A stretch of DNA of 5,261 bases from an uncultured Collinsella sp. (lineage in GTDB: Bacteria; Actinomycetota; Coriobacteriia; Coriobacteriales; Coriobacteriaceae), in NCBI GenBank assembly GCA_902465425.1, contig CABQNA010000117.1, positions 1 through 5,261 on the forward strand, in the 5' to 3' direction. Positions 1 to 5,261 of this stretch are shown here, piece by piece. Position 1 is the stretch's first letter. Each line of letters opens with the position of its first letter. The notes below the pieces were generated by a model. It did not search any database, had not been told where the DNA came from, and was given only the letters and a program-made list of their open reading frames with translations. The translations under genes were made by a program, and so were the position numbers.

Positions 1-43
1 TAATTCCATCGTTTTGTGTTTCACTCCGTCCTTGTATTCGCTT

Positions 44-47
44 GGAG
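44..47 (+). promoter_or_regulatory. Ribosome binding site deciding the permease start
   Basis: GGAG lies 6 bases before a GTG at 54. Three in-frame starts compete: TTG at 42, which overlaps this motif and has no site of its own; GTG at 54, well spaced; and ATG at 72, with no purine-rich site upstream. The frame is open leftward to base 3, so an even longer form cannot be excluded, but the signal-peptide-like residues right after GTG 54 argue against it. The short sequence before it (1-43) shows no clear promoter. The TAA at 1-3 could be the stop of an upstream gene. Confidence 0.6.
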
Positions 48-53
48 CTTTTC

Positions 54-1496
54 GTGCTAAATAGATTCCGCATGCTTGTCGCCTGTGCTTTGACCTTCGC
101 GCTTTGCTGGGTGCCGGGATTTGCGTTTGCTGGGAACGCTGAGGACGGGACCCAGGTTGCTGCGACCGCTCATGGGCTTTCCTATGGGATCGAGGGTTTT
201 GAGCGGTTGGCCAAGGGGACCGCTCGTGACATGGAGGGCCAGCCTGAGGGCTACCGGTTTCCCGTTGACGAGGACGTGGACCTTGTAGCGGCGCCCGCTG
301 CCGACCGCGTTGTGGTGTGGATATCGCCCAAGGCGGTCGAGAAGTATGGATTGGATCCGCAGGACAACGAGTGCGTATCGGGTCTCAAGGCCCTCGTCTG
401 TAAGCTCGACAGCGCAAACTGCATGGGAGGTGCGCAGCTGGGGGACGTGGATCTTCCTTGGTATGTCACGGCGGAAACAACGTTTGATTCCGGCGGGTAT
501 ACCTATGGCTTTGACGAGCGCGGTGCGGATGGGGACCGCTATGTGGTGATTGCATCAGCCTCGGGTGATGCCAAGGGCGGCGCGCGTTGGCTTGATAGCG
601 CTCAAATGGTAGAGGCATCGTCTGTCGTATTGCGGGATGAACAGGGGCCCTGGACCTCTCTGACCTCCTTTTTGTGCGACATCGACTATCGCCCGTTTTG
701 GGTGTCCATAAAAACGAGCGGCCTTGCCCTGCTGATCTCCTTTGCGCTGGGCCTGTTCGCCGCGTGGAAGACTATGGGTACCTCGAGCCGCATCAAGGGC
801 CTGCTCGACTCGGTCTTTACCATCCCTATGGTGCTGCCGCCCACGGTCTGCGGCTTTTTGTTGCTTATGCTGTTTGGTCGCTCGACCAGTGTTGGACAGT
901 GGCTTATCGCGCACGGCATCTCAATCGTCTTTACGTGGCCCGCGGCGGTGATATCTGCCGTGGTGGTGTCGTTCCCGCTCGTCTATCGTACGGCACTCGG
1001 AGCCTTCGAGAGCCTCGACACACAGATGCTCGATGCGGCGCGCACGCTGGGATGGTCCGAGCGTCGCATCTTTACCAAGCTTATGATGCCGCTTGGCTGG
1101 CCTTCTATTGCCGCCGGCACGGTGCTCGCCTTTGCCCGCGCGATGGGCGAGTTTGGCTGCACGCTGTTCTTTGCGGGCAACTACGCCGGTATTACGCAGA
1201 CCATTCCCATCGCCATCTACTTTGAGTGGATGGGCGGCAACACATCGGTAGCCCTCTTTTGGGTCGTGGTCGTAATTGCGTTCAGCTTCCTGGTCATCCT
1301 ATTCATCAATATGTACACGGCGTATTCGCAAAAGTATCGCGAGCGCGGCCTGTCCCGCGCGGAGCGCAAACAGGCCAAGCAGCTGGGCGGCCAGACCGAT
1401 TCGCTCGACCCAGTCGGCGGCGATGCCTTGCGTATCGATCGCGAGGCGCTGGCCGAGCTTATGCGCGATGACACGGCCGCAAAGGGAGGTCGATAA
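54..1496 (+). CDS. modB: Molybdate-type ABC transporter permease (ModB-like) with an extra exported N-terminal domain
   Basis: Inner-membrane channel subunit of an oxyanion importer, most likely for molybdate or tungstate. Numbered from the GTG start it has 480 residues, about twice the roughly 230 usual for ModB. Residues 1-26 look like a signal peptide or anchor: NRFR, a hydrophobic run, then AFA before GNA. Residues 27 to about 213 form a hydrophilic exported segment I do not recognise, with Cys107, Cys116 and Cys123. The ModB core starts near 217, with hydrophobic segments at about 217-240, 248-274, 295-312, 353-375 and 397-423. The EAA loop that contacts the ATPase is DAARTLGW at 327-334, ending at MMP (344-346). 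The ARAMGEFG motif followed by TQTIPIAIY is typical of ModB/CysT permeases. A charged cytoplasmic tail covers about 427-480. The ModC-like gene follows after 3 bases, so the two are co-transcribed and probably co-assembled. Sulfate or tungstate are the main alternative substrates. Confidence 0.88.
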   Translation: MLNRFRMLVACALTFALCWVPGFAFAGNAEDGTQVAATAHGLSYGIEGFERLAKGTARDMEGQPEGYRFPVDEDVDLVAAPAADRVVVWISPKAVEKYGLDPQDNECVSGLKALVCKLDSANCMGGAQLGDVDLPWYVTAETTFDSGGYTYGFDERGADGDRYVVIASASGDAKGGARWLDSAQMVEASSVVLRDEQGPWTSLTSFLCDIDYRPFWVSIKTSGLALLISFALGLFAAWKTMGTSSRIKGLLDSVFTIPMVLPPTVCGFLLLMLFGRSTSVGQWLIAHGISIVFTWPAAVISAVVVSFPLVYRTALGAFESLDTQMLDAARTLGWSERRIFTKLMMPLGWPSIAAGTVLAFARAMGEFGCTLFFAGNYAGITQTIPIAIYFEWMGGNTSVALFWVVVVIAFSFLVILFINMYTAYSQKYRERGLSRAERKQAKQLGGQTDSLDPVGGDALRIDREALAELMRDDTAAKGGR

Positions 1497-1499
1497 GCC

Positions 1500-2570
1500 A
1501 TGTCGCTCGTTCTGGATATCAAAAAGCACTACCCCGGGTTTATGCTCGACATGCAGCTTGAGGCCGGCGAGGAGCGTGTGGCGCTGCTCGGTGCCTCCGG
1601 ATGTGGCAAGAGCTGCACACTGCGTTGCATTGCCGGTGTGGAGACGCCCGACGAGGGCAAGATCGTCGTCAACGGCGCGACCTTTTTTGATTCGACCGCG
1701 GGCATCAACCTGTCGCCCCAGGAGCGAAAATGCGCCCTGCTGTTCCAAAACTATCAGCTGTTTCCCAACATGACGGTGGCCGATAACGTATGTGCCGGCG
1801 TAAAGGACGCGGGCGACGCCGCGGCGCGCAAAAAGCTTGCCGAGTGCTATTTGGGCATTTTCGGCCTGGCCGACTTTGCCGACCGCTATCCCGCGCGACT
1901 CTCGGGCGGTCAGCAGCAACGTGTGGCGCTTGCGCGCATGGTGGCGGCGCATCCGGGCATTTTTATGTTCGACGAGCCCATGAGCGCGCTCGATTCCTAT
2001 CTTAAGAGCGCACTCGAGCAGAACATGCTCGACCTGTTCGATGTGTGCAACCGCACCGTGCTCTACGTGAGCCACGACATCGACGAAGCATGCCGCCTCT
2101 GCCAGCGCATCTGCGTGATGCACGACGGGCATGTTGAGGAGACCGGCTCCGTCGAGGACGTGGTCCGCCGTCCGCAGACGCTGGCGGCACTGCGTCTGAC
2201 GGGCTGCAAGAACACAAGCCGGGCGCGCAAGATTGGGCCTCAGGAAGTTGAAGCCCTGGACTGGGGCATGACCTTTAACGTGGGTCGCGAGGTCCCCGAT
2301 GACGTGGCGTACCTGGGTATTCGTGCGAGCTACTTCCATGTGGACAACCGCGCTGAGCGGGGTCGCAACAGCTACGATTTGCATGTGGCCCGTGAGAGCG
2401 ATTCGCGCTTTGAGCGGCTGGTGCTGCTGGACGTGCCGCGTGCTGATGCGCCCACGCGTCTGCAGTGGAAGGTCAACAAAGTGGGCATGCCTGTCGACGA
2501 GCTGCCGCAAGCAGGCGAGACGCTGCGCATGCATTTTGATGCCAGCAGGATCCATTTGGTTTGTCGATAG
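1500..2570 (+). CDS. modC: Molybdate-type ABC transporter ATP-binding protein (ModC-like)
   Basis: Cytoplasmic ATPase that powers the importer. The length of 356 aa is close to the roughly 350 of classical ModC. All nucleotide-binding motifs are intact: Walker A GASGCGKS at 31-38, Q-loop Gln83, signature LSGGQQQR at 134-141, Walker B IFMFDEP at 154-160 with catalytic Glu159, D-loop SALD at 162-165 and switch His192. After about 240 comes a C-terminal domain with YLGIRASYF (271-279), placed as in the TOBE/MOP-type regulatory domains of ModC, CysA and MalK. In ModC this domain can bind the oxyanion, but I cannot assign ligand residues here. The ATG at 1500 follows AAAGGGAGGT (1481-1490) with 9 bases between, and that site lies inside the end of the permease gene. 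The pairing with a ModB-like permease supports molybdate or tungstate; the ATPase alone would not separate these from sulfate. Confidence 0.88.
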   Translation: MSLVLDIKKHYPGFMLDMQLEAGEERVALLGASGCGKSCTLRCIAGVETPDEGKIVVNGATFFDSTAGINLSPQERKCALLFQNYQLFPNMTVADNVCAGVKDAGDAAARKKLAECYLGIFGLADFADRYPARLSGGQQQRVALARMVAAHPGIFMFDEPMSALDSYLKSALEQNMLDLFDVCNRTVLYVSHDIDEACRLCQRICVMHDGHVEETGSVEDVVRRPQTLAALRLTGCKNTSRARKIGPQEVEALDWGMTFNVGREVPDDVAYLGIRASYFHVDNRAERGRNSYDLHVARESDSRFERLVLLDVPRADAPTRLQWKVNKVGMPVDELPQAGETLRMHFDASRIHLVCR

Positions 2571-2581
2571 CGCCGGGTAAT

Positions 2582-2618
2582 GCCGTCGGGGCATATAAGC
2601 CTCGGCGGCTTTGTTTTT
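2582..2618 (+). terminator. Rho-independent terminator after the mod genes
   Basis: GCCGTCGGGGC (2582-2592) pairs with GCCTCGGCGGC (2599-2609) over all 11 positions, two of them G-U wobbles. The loop is ATATAA, and TTTGTTTTT (2610-2618) follows directly. It starts 11 bases after the modC-like stop and marks the end of that operon. It also separates the operon from the dehydratase-family genes. Confidence 0.93.
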
Positions 2619-2637
2619 GCCGTTCGCCGAATGAGGA

Positions 2638-2665
2638 ATGACAAACTCTTATCAATCAAGATAAT
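2638..2665 (+). promoter_or_regulatory. Candidate sigma-70 type promoter in an AT-rich block
   Basis: ATGACA (2638-2643, 5/6 to TTGACA) is followed after 16 bases by GATAAT (2660-2665, 5/6 to TATAAT). It sits in the most AT-rich stretch of the window (about 2640-2676), just after the mod terminator and upstream of the dehydratase-family genes. Use of this promoter would give a leader of about 330 bases before ATG 3002. A short inverted repeat TTATC/GATAA (2649-2653 and 2660-2664) overlaps the -10. This is consensus matching by eye only. Confidence 0.45.
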
Positions 2666-2685
2666 TATTTATTAAACGACGGCAC

Positions 2686-2698
2686 ACGACGCTGTCGT
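2686..2698. repeat. Short perfect palindrome, possible operator or hairpin
   Basis: ACGAC and GTCGT flank a GCT centre, giving 13 bases of dyad symmetry in the gene-free region. It lies downstream of the first candidate promoter and upstream of the GTTGAYAT half-site cluster. It could be a protein binding site or a small hairpin. Five-base arms can easily arise by chance. Confidence 0.25.
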
Positions 2699-2702
2699 AC
2701 GA

Positions 2703-2753
2703 ATGTCAACGGTGTTCGCATGGTCGATGACCGTTGATATAGTTGACATCAAC
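2703..2753. promoter_or_regulatory. Cluster of GTTGAYAT half-sites overlapping a possible -10: candidate operator
   Basis: ATGTCAAC (2703-2710) is the exact reverse complement of GTTGACAT (2742-2749). GTTGATAT (2733-2740) is a near-identical direct copy starting 9 bases before the latter, and ATCAAC (2748-2753) is a partial inverted copy. Thus GTTGAT at 2733 and ATCAAC ending at 2753 make a dyad, and a wider dyad joins TGTCAACGGT with ACCGTTGATA (9/10). A second possible promoter, TTCGCA (2715-2720), 17 bases, then TATAGT (2738-2743), would have its -10 inside the cluster, which would suit a repressor. The regulator is unknown. Confidence 0.4.
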
Positions 2754-2757
2754 TGGT

Positions 2758-2765
2758 TAAGGAGG
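2758..2765 (+). promoter_or_regulatory. Very strong Shine-Dalgarno sequence of the leader ORF
   Basis: TAAGGAGG matches the 16S anti-Shine-Dalgarno complement almost perfectly. It lies 8 bases before the ATG at 2774, which is ideal spacing. It is at least as strong as the sites of the large genes in this window, so ribosomes are expected to load in the middle of what otherwise looks like a leader. Confidence 0.65.
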
Positions 2766-2773
2766 GTGCGCAC

Positions 2774-2842
2774 ATGCCGCAGACGACATATATTCGCCGC
2801 GTTGCCGCGCGCGCCCTGTATATGGCTCGGAGTCGCATATGA
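2774..2842 (+). CDS. Candidate 22-aa leader peptide
   Basis: Short ORF reading MPQTTYIRRVAARALYMARSRI. It is rich in arginine (5 of 22) and has no signal peptide or known motif. The support is its near-perfect ribosome site and its position, about 160 bases before the dehydratase-family gene and just downstream of the half-site cluster. Its TGA stop overlaps an ATG in an ATGA arrangement at 2839-2842. It could be a regulatory leader peptide whose translation changes the folding of the RNA downstream, or a small protein. No run of one regulatory amino acid is seen apart from the arginines, and no obvious terminator follows, so classical transcription attenuation is not evident. Confidence 0.4.
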   Translation: MPQTTYIRRVAARALYMARSRI

Positions 2843-2981
2843 GCAGGTATGTTCACGGCTCCGGGCGAGACGACGCACAACTAAATAGTCGACTGCAAAG
2901 CAGGTTCCCTAAAATTCCGGGTTTGAGCACGGCCGGGCAATCGCCGTCCGTCGTGCATCGATACCGCTGTTATCCGTTTTT

Positions 2982-2998
2982 GGTTCGAGAGGGGAACC
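2982..2998 (+). promoter_or_regulatory. Hairpin presenting the ribosome site of the first DCCP gene
   Basis: GGTTC (2982-2986) and GAACC (2994-2998) can pair, leaving the purine-rich GAGAGGG (2987-2993) as the loop. That run is the Shine-Dalgarno sequence for ATG 3002. An upstream GGTTCCCT (2903-2910) can instead pair with GGGGAACC (2991-2998) over 8 positions, one of them a wobble, and would hide part of the same site. The two pairings exclude each other, as in a translational switch. No known riboswitch class is recognised. Confidence 0.3.
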
Positions 2999-3001
2999 GT
3001 T

Positions 3002-4285
3002 ATGGCTGAAGAATTTGATTTCCATCCGATGTGGGAGAGCCTCGGCATGAATCTTGCCGACCACGACATGCTGCTGGGTGCCGTGGGCCAGATGTACGGC
3101 GATATGTTCCTGACGCAGAACAATCGCCCCAAGTCCACGTCCTACCTGGATTTTGTCGCCACCAACATCCACAGCGGCCGCATTAAGGAGATGCTCGACA
3201 AGAAGGAAGCCGGCGAGGCCACCAAGATCGTCGGTTCGTTCTGTGTGTACGTGCCCGAGGAGATCGTGCTTGCCTGCGATGGCATCCCCGTTGGCCTGTG
3301 CTCGGGTGCCGACTGGGCGACCGACAAGGTCGAGGAGCATCTGCCGCGCAACACCTGCCCGCTCATCAAGAGCTTTGCCGGCTTTAAGCTGGGCGAGGTC
3401 TGCCCCTACATTGAGTCGAGTGATCTGGTGGTGGGCGAGAACACCTGCGATGGCAAGAAGAAGGCCTACGAGTTCTTTGCCACGCAAAAGAACATGTACG
3501 TCATGGATATTCCCAACGTGCATGACGAGTCGACGCTCGTGACCTGGAAGGCCGAGGTTAAAAAGCTTGCCGCCAAGATTGAGGAAGAGTGCGGCGTCAA
3601 GATTACGCCCGAGCGCCTGAAGGCTGCCATCCACGCCGTCAACGAGAAGCGTCGCGCCCTGCAGCGCCTCGCTGCCACGCGCGCTGCCGACCCGGCGCCC
3701 ATCAGCGGTCTCGATAGCCTGCTGACCGTGCAGGCCGCCTTTATGGATGACACGCCGCGTCTGACCGGAGCTATCAACGAGATGGCGGCTGAGTGCGAGC
3801 AGCGTGTCGAGGCCGGCGAGGGCGTGGCGCCCAAGGGGACCAAGCGCATCCTGTACACCGGCACGCCCATGGCCGTGCCCAACTGGAAGCTGTTCAACCT
3901 CATCGAGAAGGCCGGCGGAGTTGTGGTGGGCGAGGAGTCCTGCACGGGTTCGCGCTACTACAAGGACCTGGTCGACGAGTCCGGCGAGACGGTCGACGAG
4001 ATGCTCGACGCCATCGCCGAGCGCTACTTTAAGATCAACTGCGCCGTCTTTACGCCCAACGACCAGCGTATGAAGGACATTGTCCAGATGGCCAAGGACC
4101 TGCATGCCGACGGTATCGTCGACGTGGCCCTGCAGTTCTGCACACTCTACGAGATGGAGTCGTTTGTCGTGGAGAAGGCCGCCGAGGAGACCGGAATTCC
4201 GTTTATGCACATCACGACCGACTACGCCGGCGAGGATGCAGGCCAACTGCAAACCAGGATTGAGGCTTTCTTGGAAACCATTTAG
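3002..4285 (+). CDS. 2-hydroxyacyl-CoA dehydratase D / double-cubane-cluster (DCCP) family reductase, first paralogue
   Basis: Cytoplasmic, oxygen-sensitive iron-sulfur protein of the BcrC/HgdB/YjiM superfamily; members receive electrons from an ATP-hydrolysing activator. The length of 427 aa is about 40 more than E. coli YjiM, and the extra is an N-terminal helical-looking stretch (1 to about 50). Family motifs in order are FCVYVPEEI with Cys81, GLCSGAD with Cys100, LPRNTCPLIKS with Cys119, CPY with Cys134, GENTCDGKKK with Cys149, EESCTGSRY with Cys314, TPNDQR at 351-356 and LQFC with Cys380. The pattern fits the double-cubane [8Fe-9S] branch better than true dehydratases; an acyl-CoA role is not excluded. 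Oddity: the family motif TGCP is TGTP here, with Thr288 in place of Cys. The ATG at 3002 has GAGAGGGG 7 bases upstream. A long candidate regulatory leader precedes it and a paralogue follows after 154 bases. Natural substrate unknown. Confidence 0.88.
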   Translation: MAEEFDFHPMWESLGMNLADHDMLLGAVGQMYGDMFLTQNNRPKSTSYLDFVATNIHSGRIKEMLDKKEAGEATKIVGSFCVYVPEEIVLACDGIPVGLCSGADWATDKVEEHLPRNTCPLIKSFAGFKLGEVCPYIESSDLVVGENTCDGKKKAYEFFATQKNMYVMDIPNVHDESTLVTWKAEVKKLAAKIEEECGVKITPERLKAAIHAVNEKRRALQRLAATRAADPAPISGLDSLLTVQAAFMDDTPRLTGAINEMAAECEQRVEAGEGVAPKGTKRILYTGTPMAVPNWKLFNLIEKAGGVVVGEESCTGSRYYKDLVDESGETVDEMLDAIAERYFKINCAVFTPNDQRMKDIVQMAKDLHADGIVDVALQFCTLYEMESFVVEKAAEETGIPFMHITTDYAGEDAGQLQTRIEAFLETI

Positions 4286-4300
4286 GACTATTCGTCCCGG

Positions 4301-4402
4301 CGGCTTCCCCAGGCACCCGATCTTGCCGTTCAAACCGTCGCTTGCGTACCAAAGTACGCGGCGCTCCTTTTTCACGGCAACCTCGGGCACCTGGGAAAGC
4401 CG
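4301..4402. repeat. Large imperfect palindrome between the two paralogues
   Basis: The left arm (4301-4329) and right arm (4374-4402) are reverse complements at 24 of 29 positions. Inside lies a second hairpin, GCGTAC (4344-4349) and GTACGC (4354-4359) around CAAA, extendable by CGC/GCG. The inner hairpin is followed after CTCC by TTTTT (4368-4372), so it could terminate or attenuate transcription between the genes. The alternative is a dispersed palindromic repeat (REP- or MITE-like) inserted in the spacer; no flanking target duplication was seen. It is the main content of the 154-base gap. Confidence 0.65.
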
Positions 4403-4428
4403 TTTCCTTGGTTGGTTAAAAGGTTTGT

Positions 4429-4435
4429 TAAGGAG
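4429..4435 (+). promoter_or_regulatory. Ribosome binding site of the second DCCP gene
   Basis: TAAGGAG lies before ATG 4440 with only 4 bases between, shorter than the usual 5-9. No other in-frame start with a better site is near, and the protein begins just before the conserved region in the usual way. This start is therefore preferred. Confidence 0.7.
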
Positions 4436-4439
4436 TTAT

Positions 4440-5261
4440 ATGTCGGAATATATTGAACAGCCGTTGCCGTCCACGTTTGAGGAGTTCAACGAGCAGCGCA
4501 AGGCATCGTTTATCCGCGTCAAGGATTATAAGCAGGCGGGTAATCGCCTGGTCGGCTTTTTGTGCAGCTATACGCCGCTCGAGATCATCGATGCCGCGGG
4601 CGCTGCAAGTGTGGCCTTGTGCGGTACATCCGACGAGGTGATTCCCGAGGCCGAGAAGGTGCTGCCGGCAAACCTGTGCCCGCTCATCAAGTCGACATAC
4701 GGTTTTGCCTATTCTCAAAAGTGCCCGTTTACGTACTTTAGCGACATGATCATCGGCGAGACCACCTGCGACGGCAAGAAGAAGATGTACGAGCTACTCA
4801 ACGAGCTCAAGCGCACGCACATTCTGCATCTTCCGCAGGGTCGCGATCGCGCCTACGAGCGCGAGGGCTGGTACGAGGAGTGCCGCCTGCTCAAGGAAGA
4901 GCTTGAGGGCTTCTACGGCATCACGATTACCGACGACGACCTGCGCGCTGCCGTCCGTCGTCGCAATCGCCTGCGTGCTGCCCAGCTCGAGATGTTTGCG
5001 CTGCAGGCCAACCAGCCGGCGGCCATGAGCGGCGTCGACCTGATGAGCACCATGTTTGCCGGCACGTTCAGCTTTGATATCGAGGCCTATACGCAGCAGC
5101 TGGAGCAAAAGGTTGCCAAGCTGCGCGAGGCCTACGACGCGGGCGAGCGCCCGGTCGCGGCAGATGCCAAGCGTATTCTGATCACCGGTTGCCCGGTGGG
5201 CGGTGTGATCAACAAGATAGGTCGCACCATCGAGTCCAACGGCGGCGTGGTCGTGTGCATG
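4440..5261 (+). CDS. yjiM: Double-cubane-cluster (DCCP) family reductase, YjiM-like, second paralogue; 3' end outside window
   Basis: Partial gene: 274 codons are present with no stop, and the family length is about 380 aa, so roughly 100 residues are missing. It resembles E. coli YjiM closely in layout: GFLCSYTPLEI with Cys42, LCGTSDE with Cys61, LPANLCPLIKSTYGF with Cys80, KCPF with Cys95, GETTCDGKKKMYE with Cys110 and ITGCPVGG with Cys251. It lacks the N-terminal extension of its upstream paralogue, and unlike it keeps the cysteine in TGCP. The characterised relative from Carboxydothermus carries an [8Fe-9S] double-cubane and, with an ATP-dependent reductase partner, reduces small molecules such as acetylene; the cellular substrate is not known. 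It probably shares a transcript with the upstream paralogue if the intervening palindrome does not stop transcription. Two separate homodimers or one mixed complex are both possible. Confidence 0.88.
   Translation, partial: MSEYIEQPLPSTFEEFNEQRKASFIRVKDYKQAGNRLVGFLCSYTPLEIIDAAGAASVALCGTSDEVIPEAEKVLPANLCPLIKSTYGFAYSQKCPFTYFSDMIIGETTCDGKKKMYELLNELKRTHILHLPQGRDRAYEREGWYEECRLLKEELEGFYGITITDDDLRAAVRRRNRLRAAQLEMFALQANQPAAMSGVDLMSTMFAGTFSFDIEAYTQQLEQKVAKLREAYDAGERPVAADAKRILITGCPVGGVINKIGRTIESNGGVVVCM

Noticed and set aside
1299..2594. 431-codon minus-strand open frame opposite the modC-like gene
   Set aside because: It lies opposite a gene with every ABC ATPase motif intact. The translation is low-complexity (many His, Gln, Arg, Leu) with no family motif, as expected of the mirror frame of a GC-rich gene.
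2743..2748. TTGACA, a perfect -35 hexamer
   Set aside because: Nothing like a -10 is found 15-19 bases downstream; that stretch is the GC-rich leader-ORF ribosome site region. The hexamer is better explained as part of the GTTGACAT half-site.
2982..2998. GGTTCGA resembling the T-arm of a tRNA
   Set aside because: No acceptor, D or anticodon arms can be placed around it, and no CCA end or 7-bp acceptor stem is present.
2571..3001. Moco-type or other known riboswitch near the mod genes
   Set aside because: The region lies downstream of the mod operon rather than before it, and I recognise no conserved riboswitch core. The structured elements are described separately as unclassified.
4338..4372. 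Inner hairpin plus T5 as a normal rho-independent terminator
   Set aside because: The stem has an internal bulge and four bases (CTCC) separate it from the T-run. It is embedded in a larger palindrome, so I call the whole a repeat with possible attenuation.
2909..4390. 493-codon minus-strand open frame opposite the first DCCP gene
   Set aside because: It is antisense to a clearly conserved gene. Its product is rich in Gly, Leu, Val and His without recognisable domains, and its start lies in the intergenic palindrome. It is an artefact of third-position G/C bias.

Overview
The window is GC-rich and gene-dense, with a strong G/C preference at third codon positions. It reads as chromosomal DNA of an anaerobic high-GC Gram-positive bacterium, and a gut Coriobacteriia such as Collinsella is my best guess. 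That guess rests on codon style, the gene families and anaerobic chemistry; there is no rRNA or marker gene here to prove it. All supported genes are on the + strand, and the large minus-strand open frames are shadows of them.

Region 1 (about 54-2618) is the end of a molybdate-type ABC importer operon. It holds a ModB-like permease with an unusual exported N-terminal domain, then a ModC-like ATPase three bases after the permease stop. An 11-bp rho-independent terminator follows. The binding protein (ModA) is not in the window; it may lie just upstream, where a TAA sits at bases 1-3, but that is a guess.

Region 2 (2619-3001) is about 380 bases without a conventional gene and looks regulatory. 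It contains an AT-rich block with a plausible promoter, and a cluster of GTTGAYAT half-sites in both orientations over a second possible -10. A 22-codon leader ORF follows behind a near-perfect Shine-Dalgarno sequence. Just before the next gene, two alternative RNA pairings compete for the bases at its ribosome binding site.

Region 3 (3002-5261) holds two tandem paralogues of the 2-hydroxyacyl-CoA dehydratase D / double-cubane-cluster protein (DCCP, YjiM-like) family. The first is complete (427 aa). The second runs off the window end (274 codons seen). Between them lies a roughly 100-base imperfect palindrome. Known members of this family need a separate ATP-hydrolysing iron-sulfur activator to deliver electrons; none is visible here, and it may lie beyond the right edge.

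The importer supplies molybdate or a similar oxyanion. The paralogue pair probably performs an ATP-driven low-potential reduction whose natural substrate is unknown. The strong terminator argues that the two modules are separate transcription units, so any functional link is only a neighbourhood hint. The most notable points are the permease's extra domain, the elaborate leader of the DCCP operon, the intergenic palindrome, and the loss of a conserved cysteine in the first paralogue.
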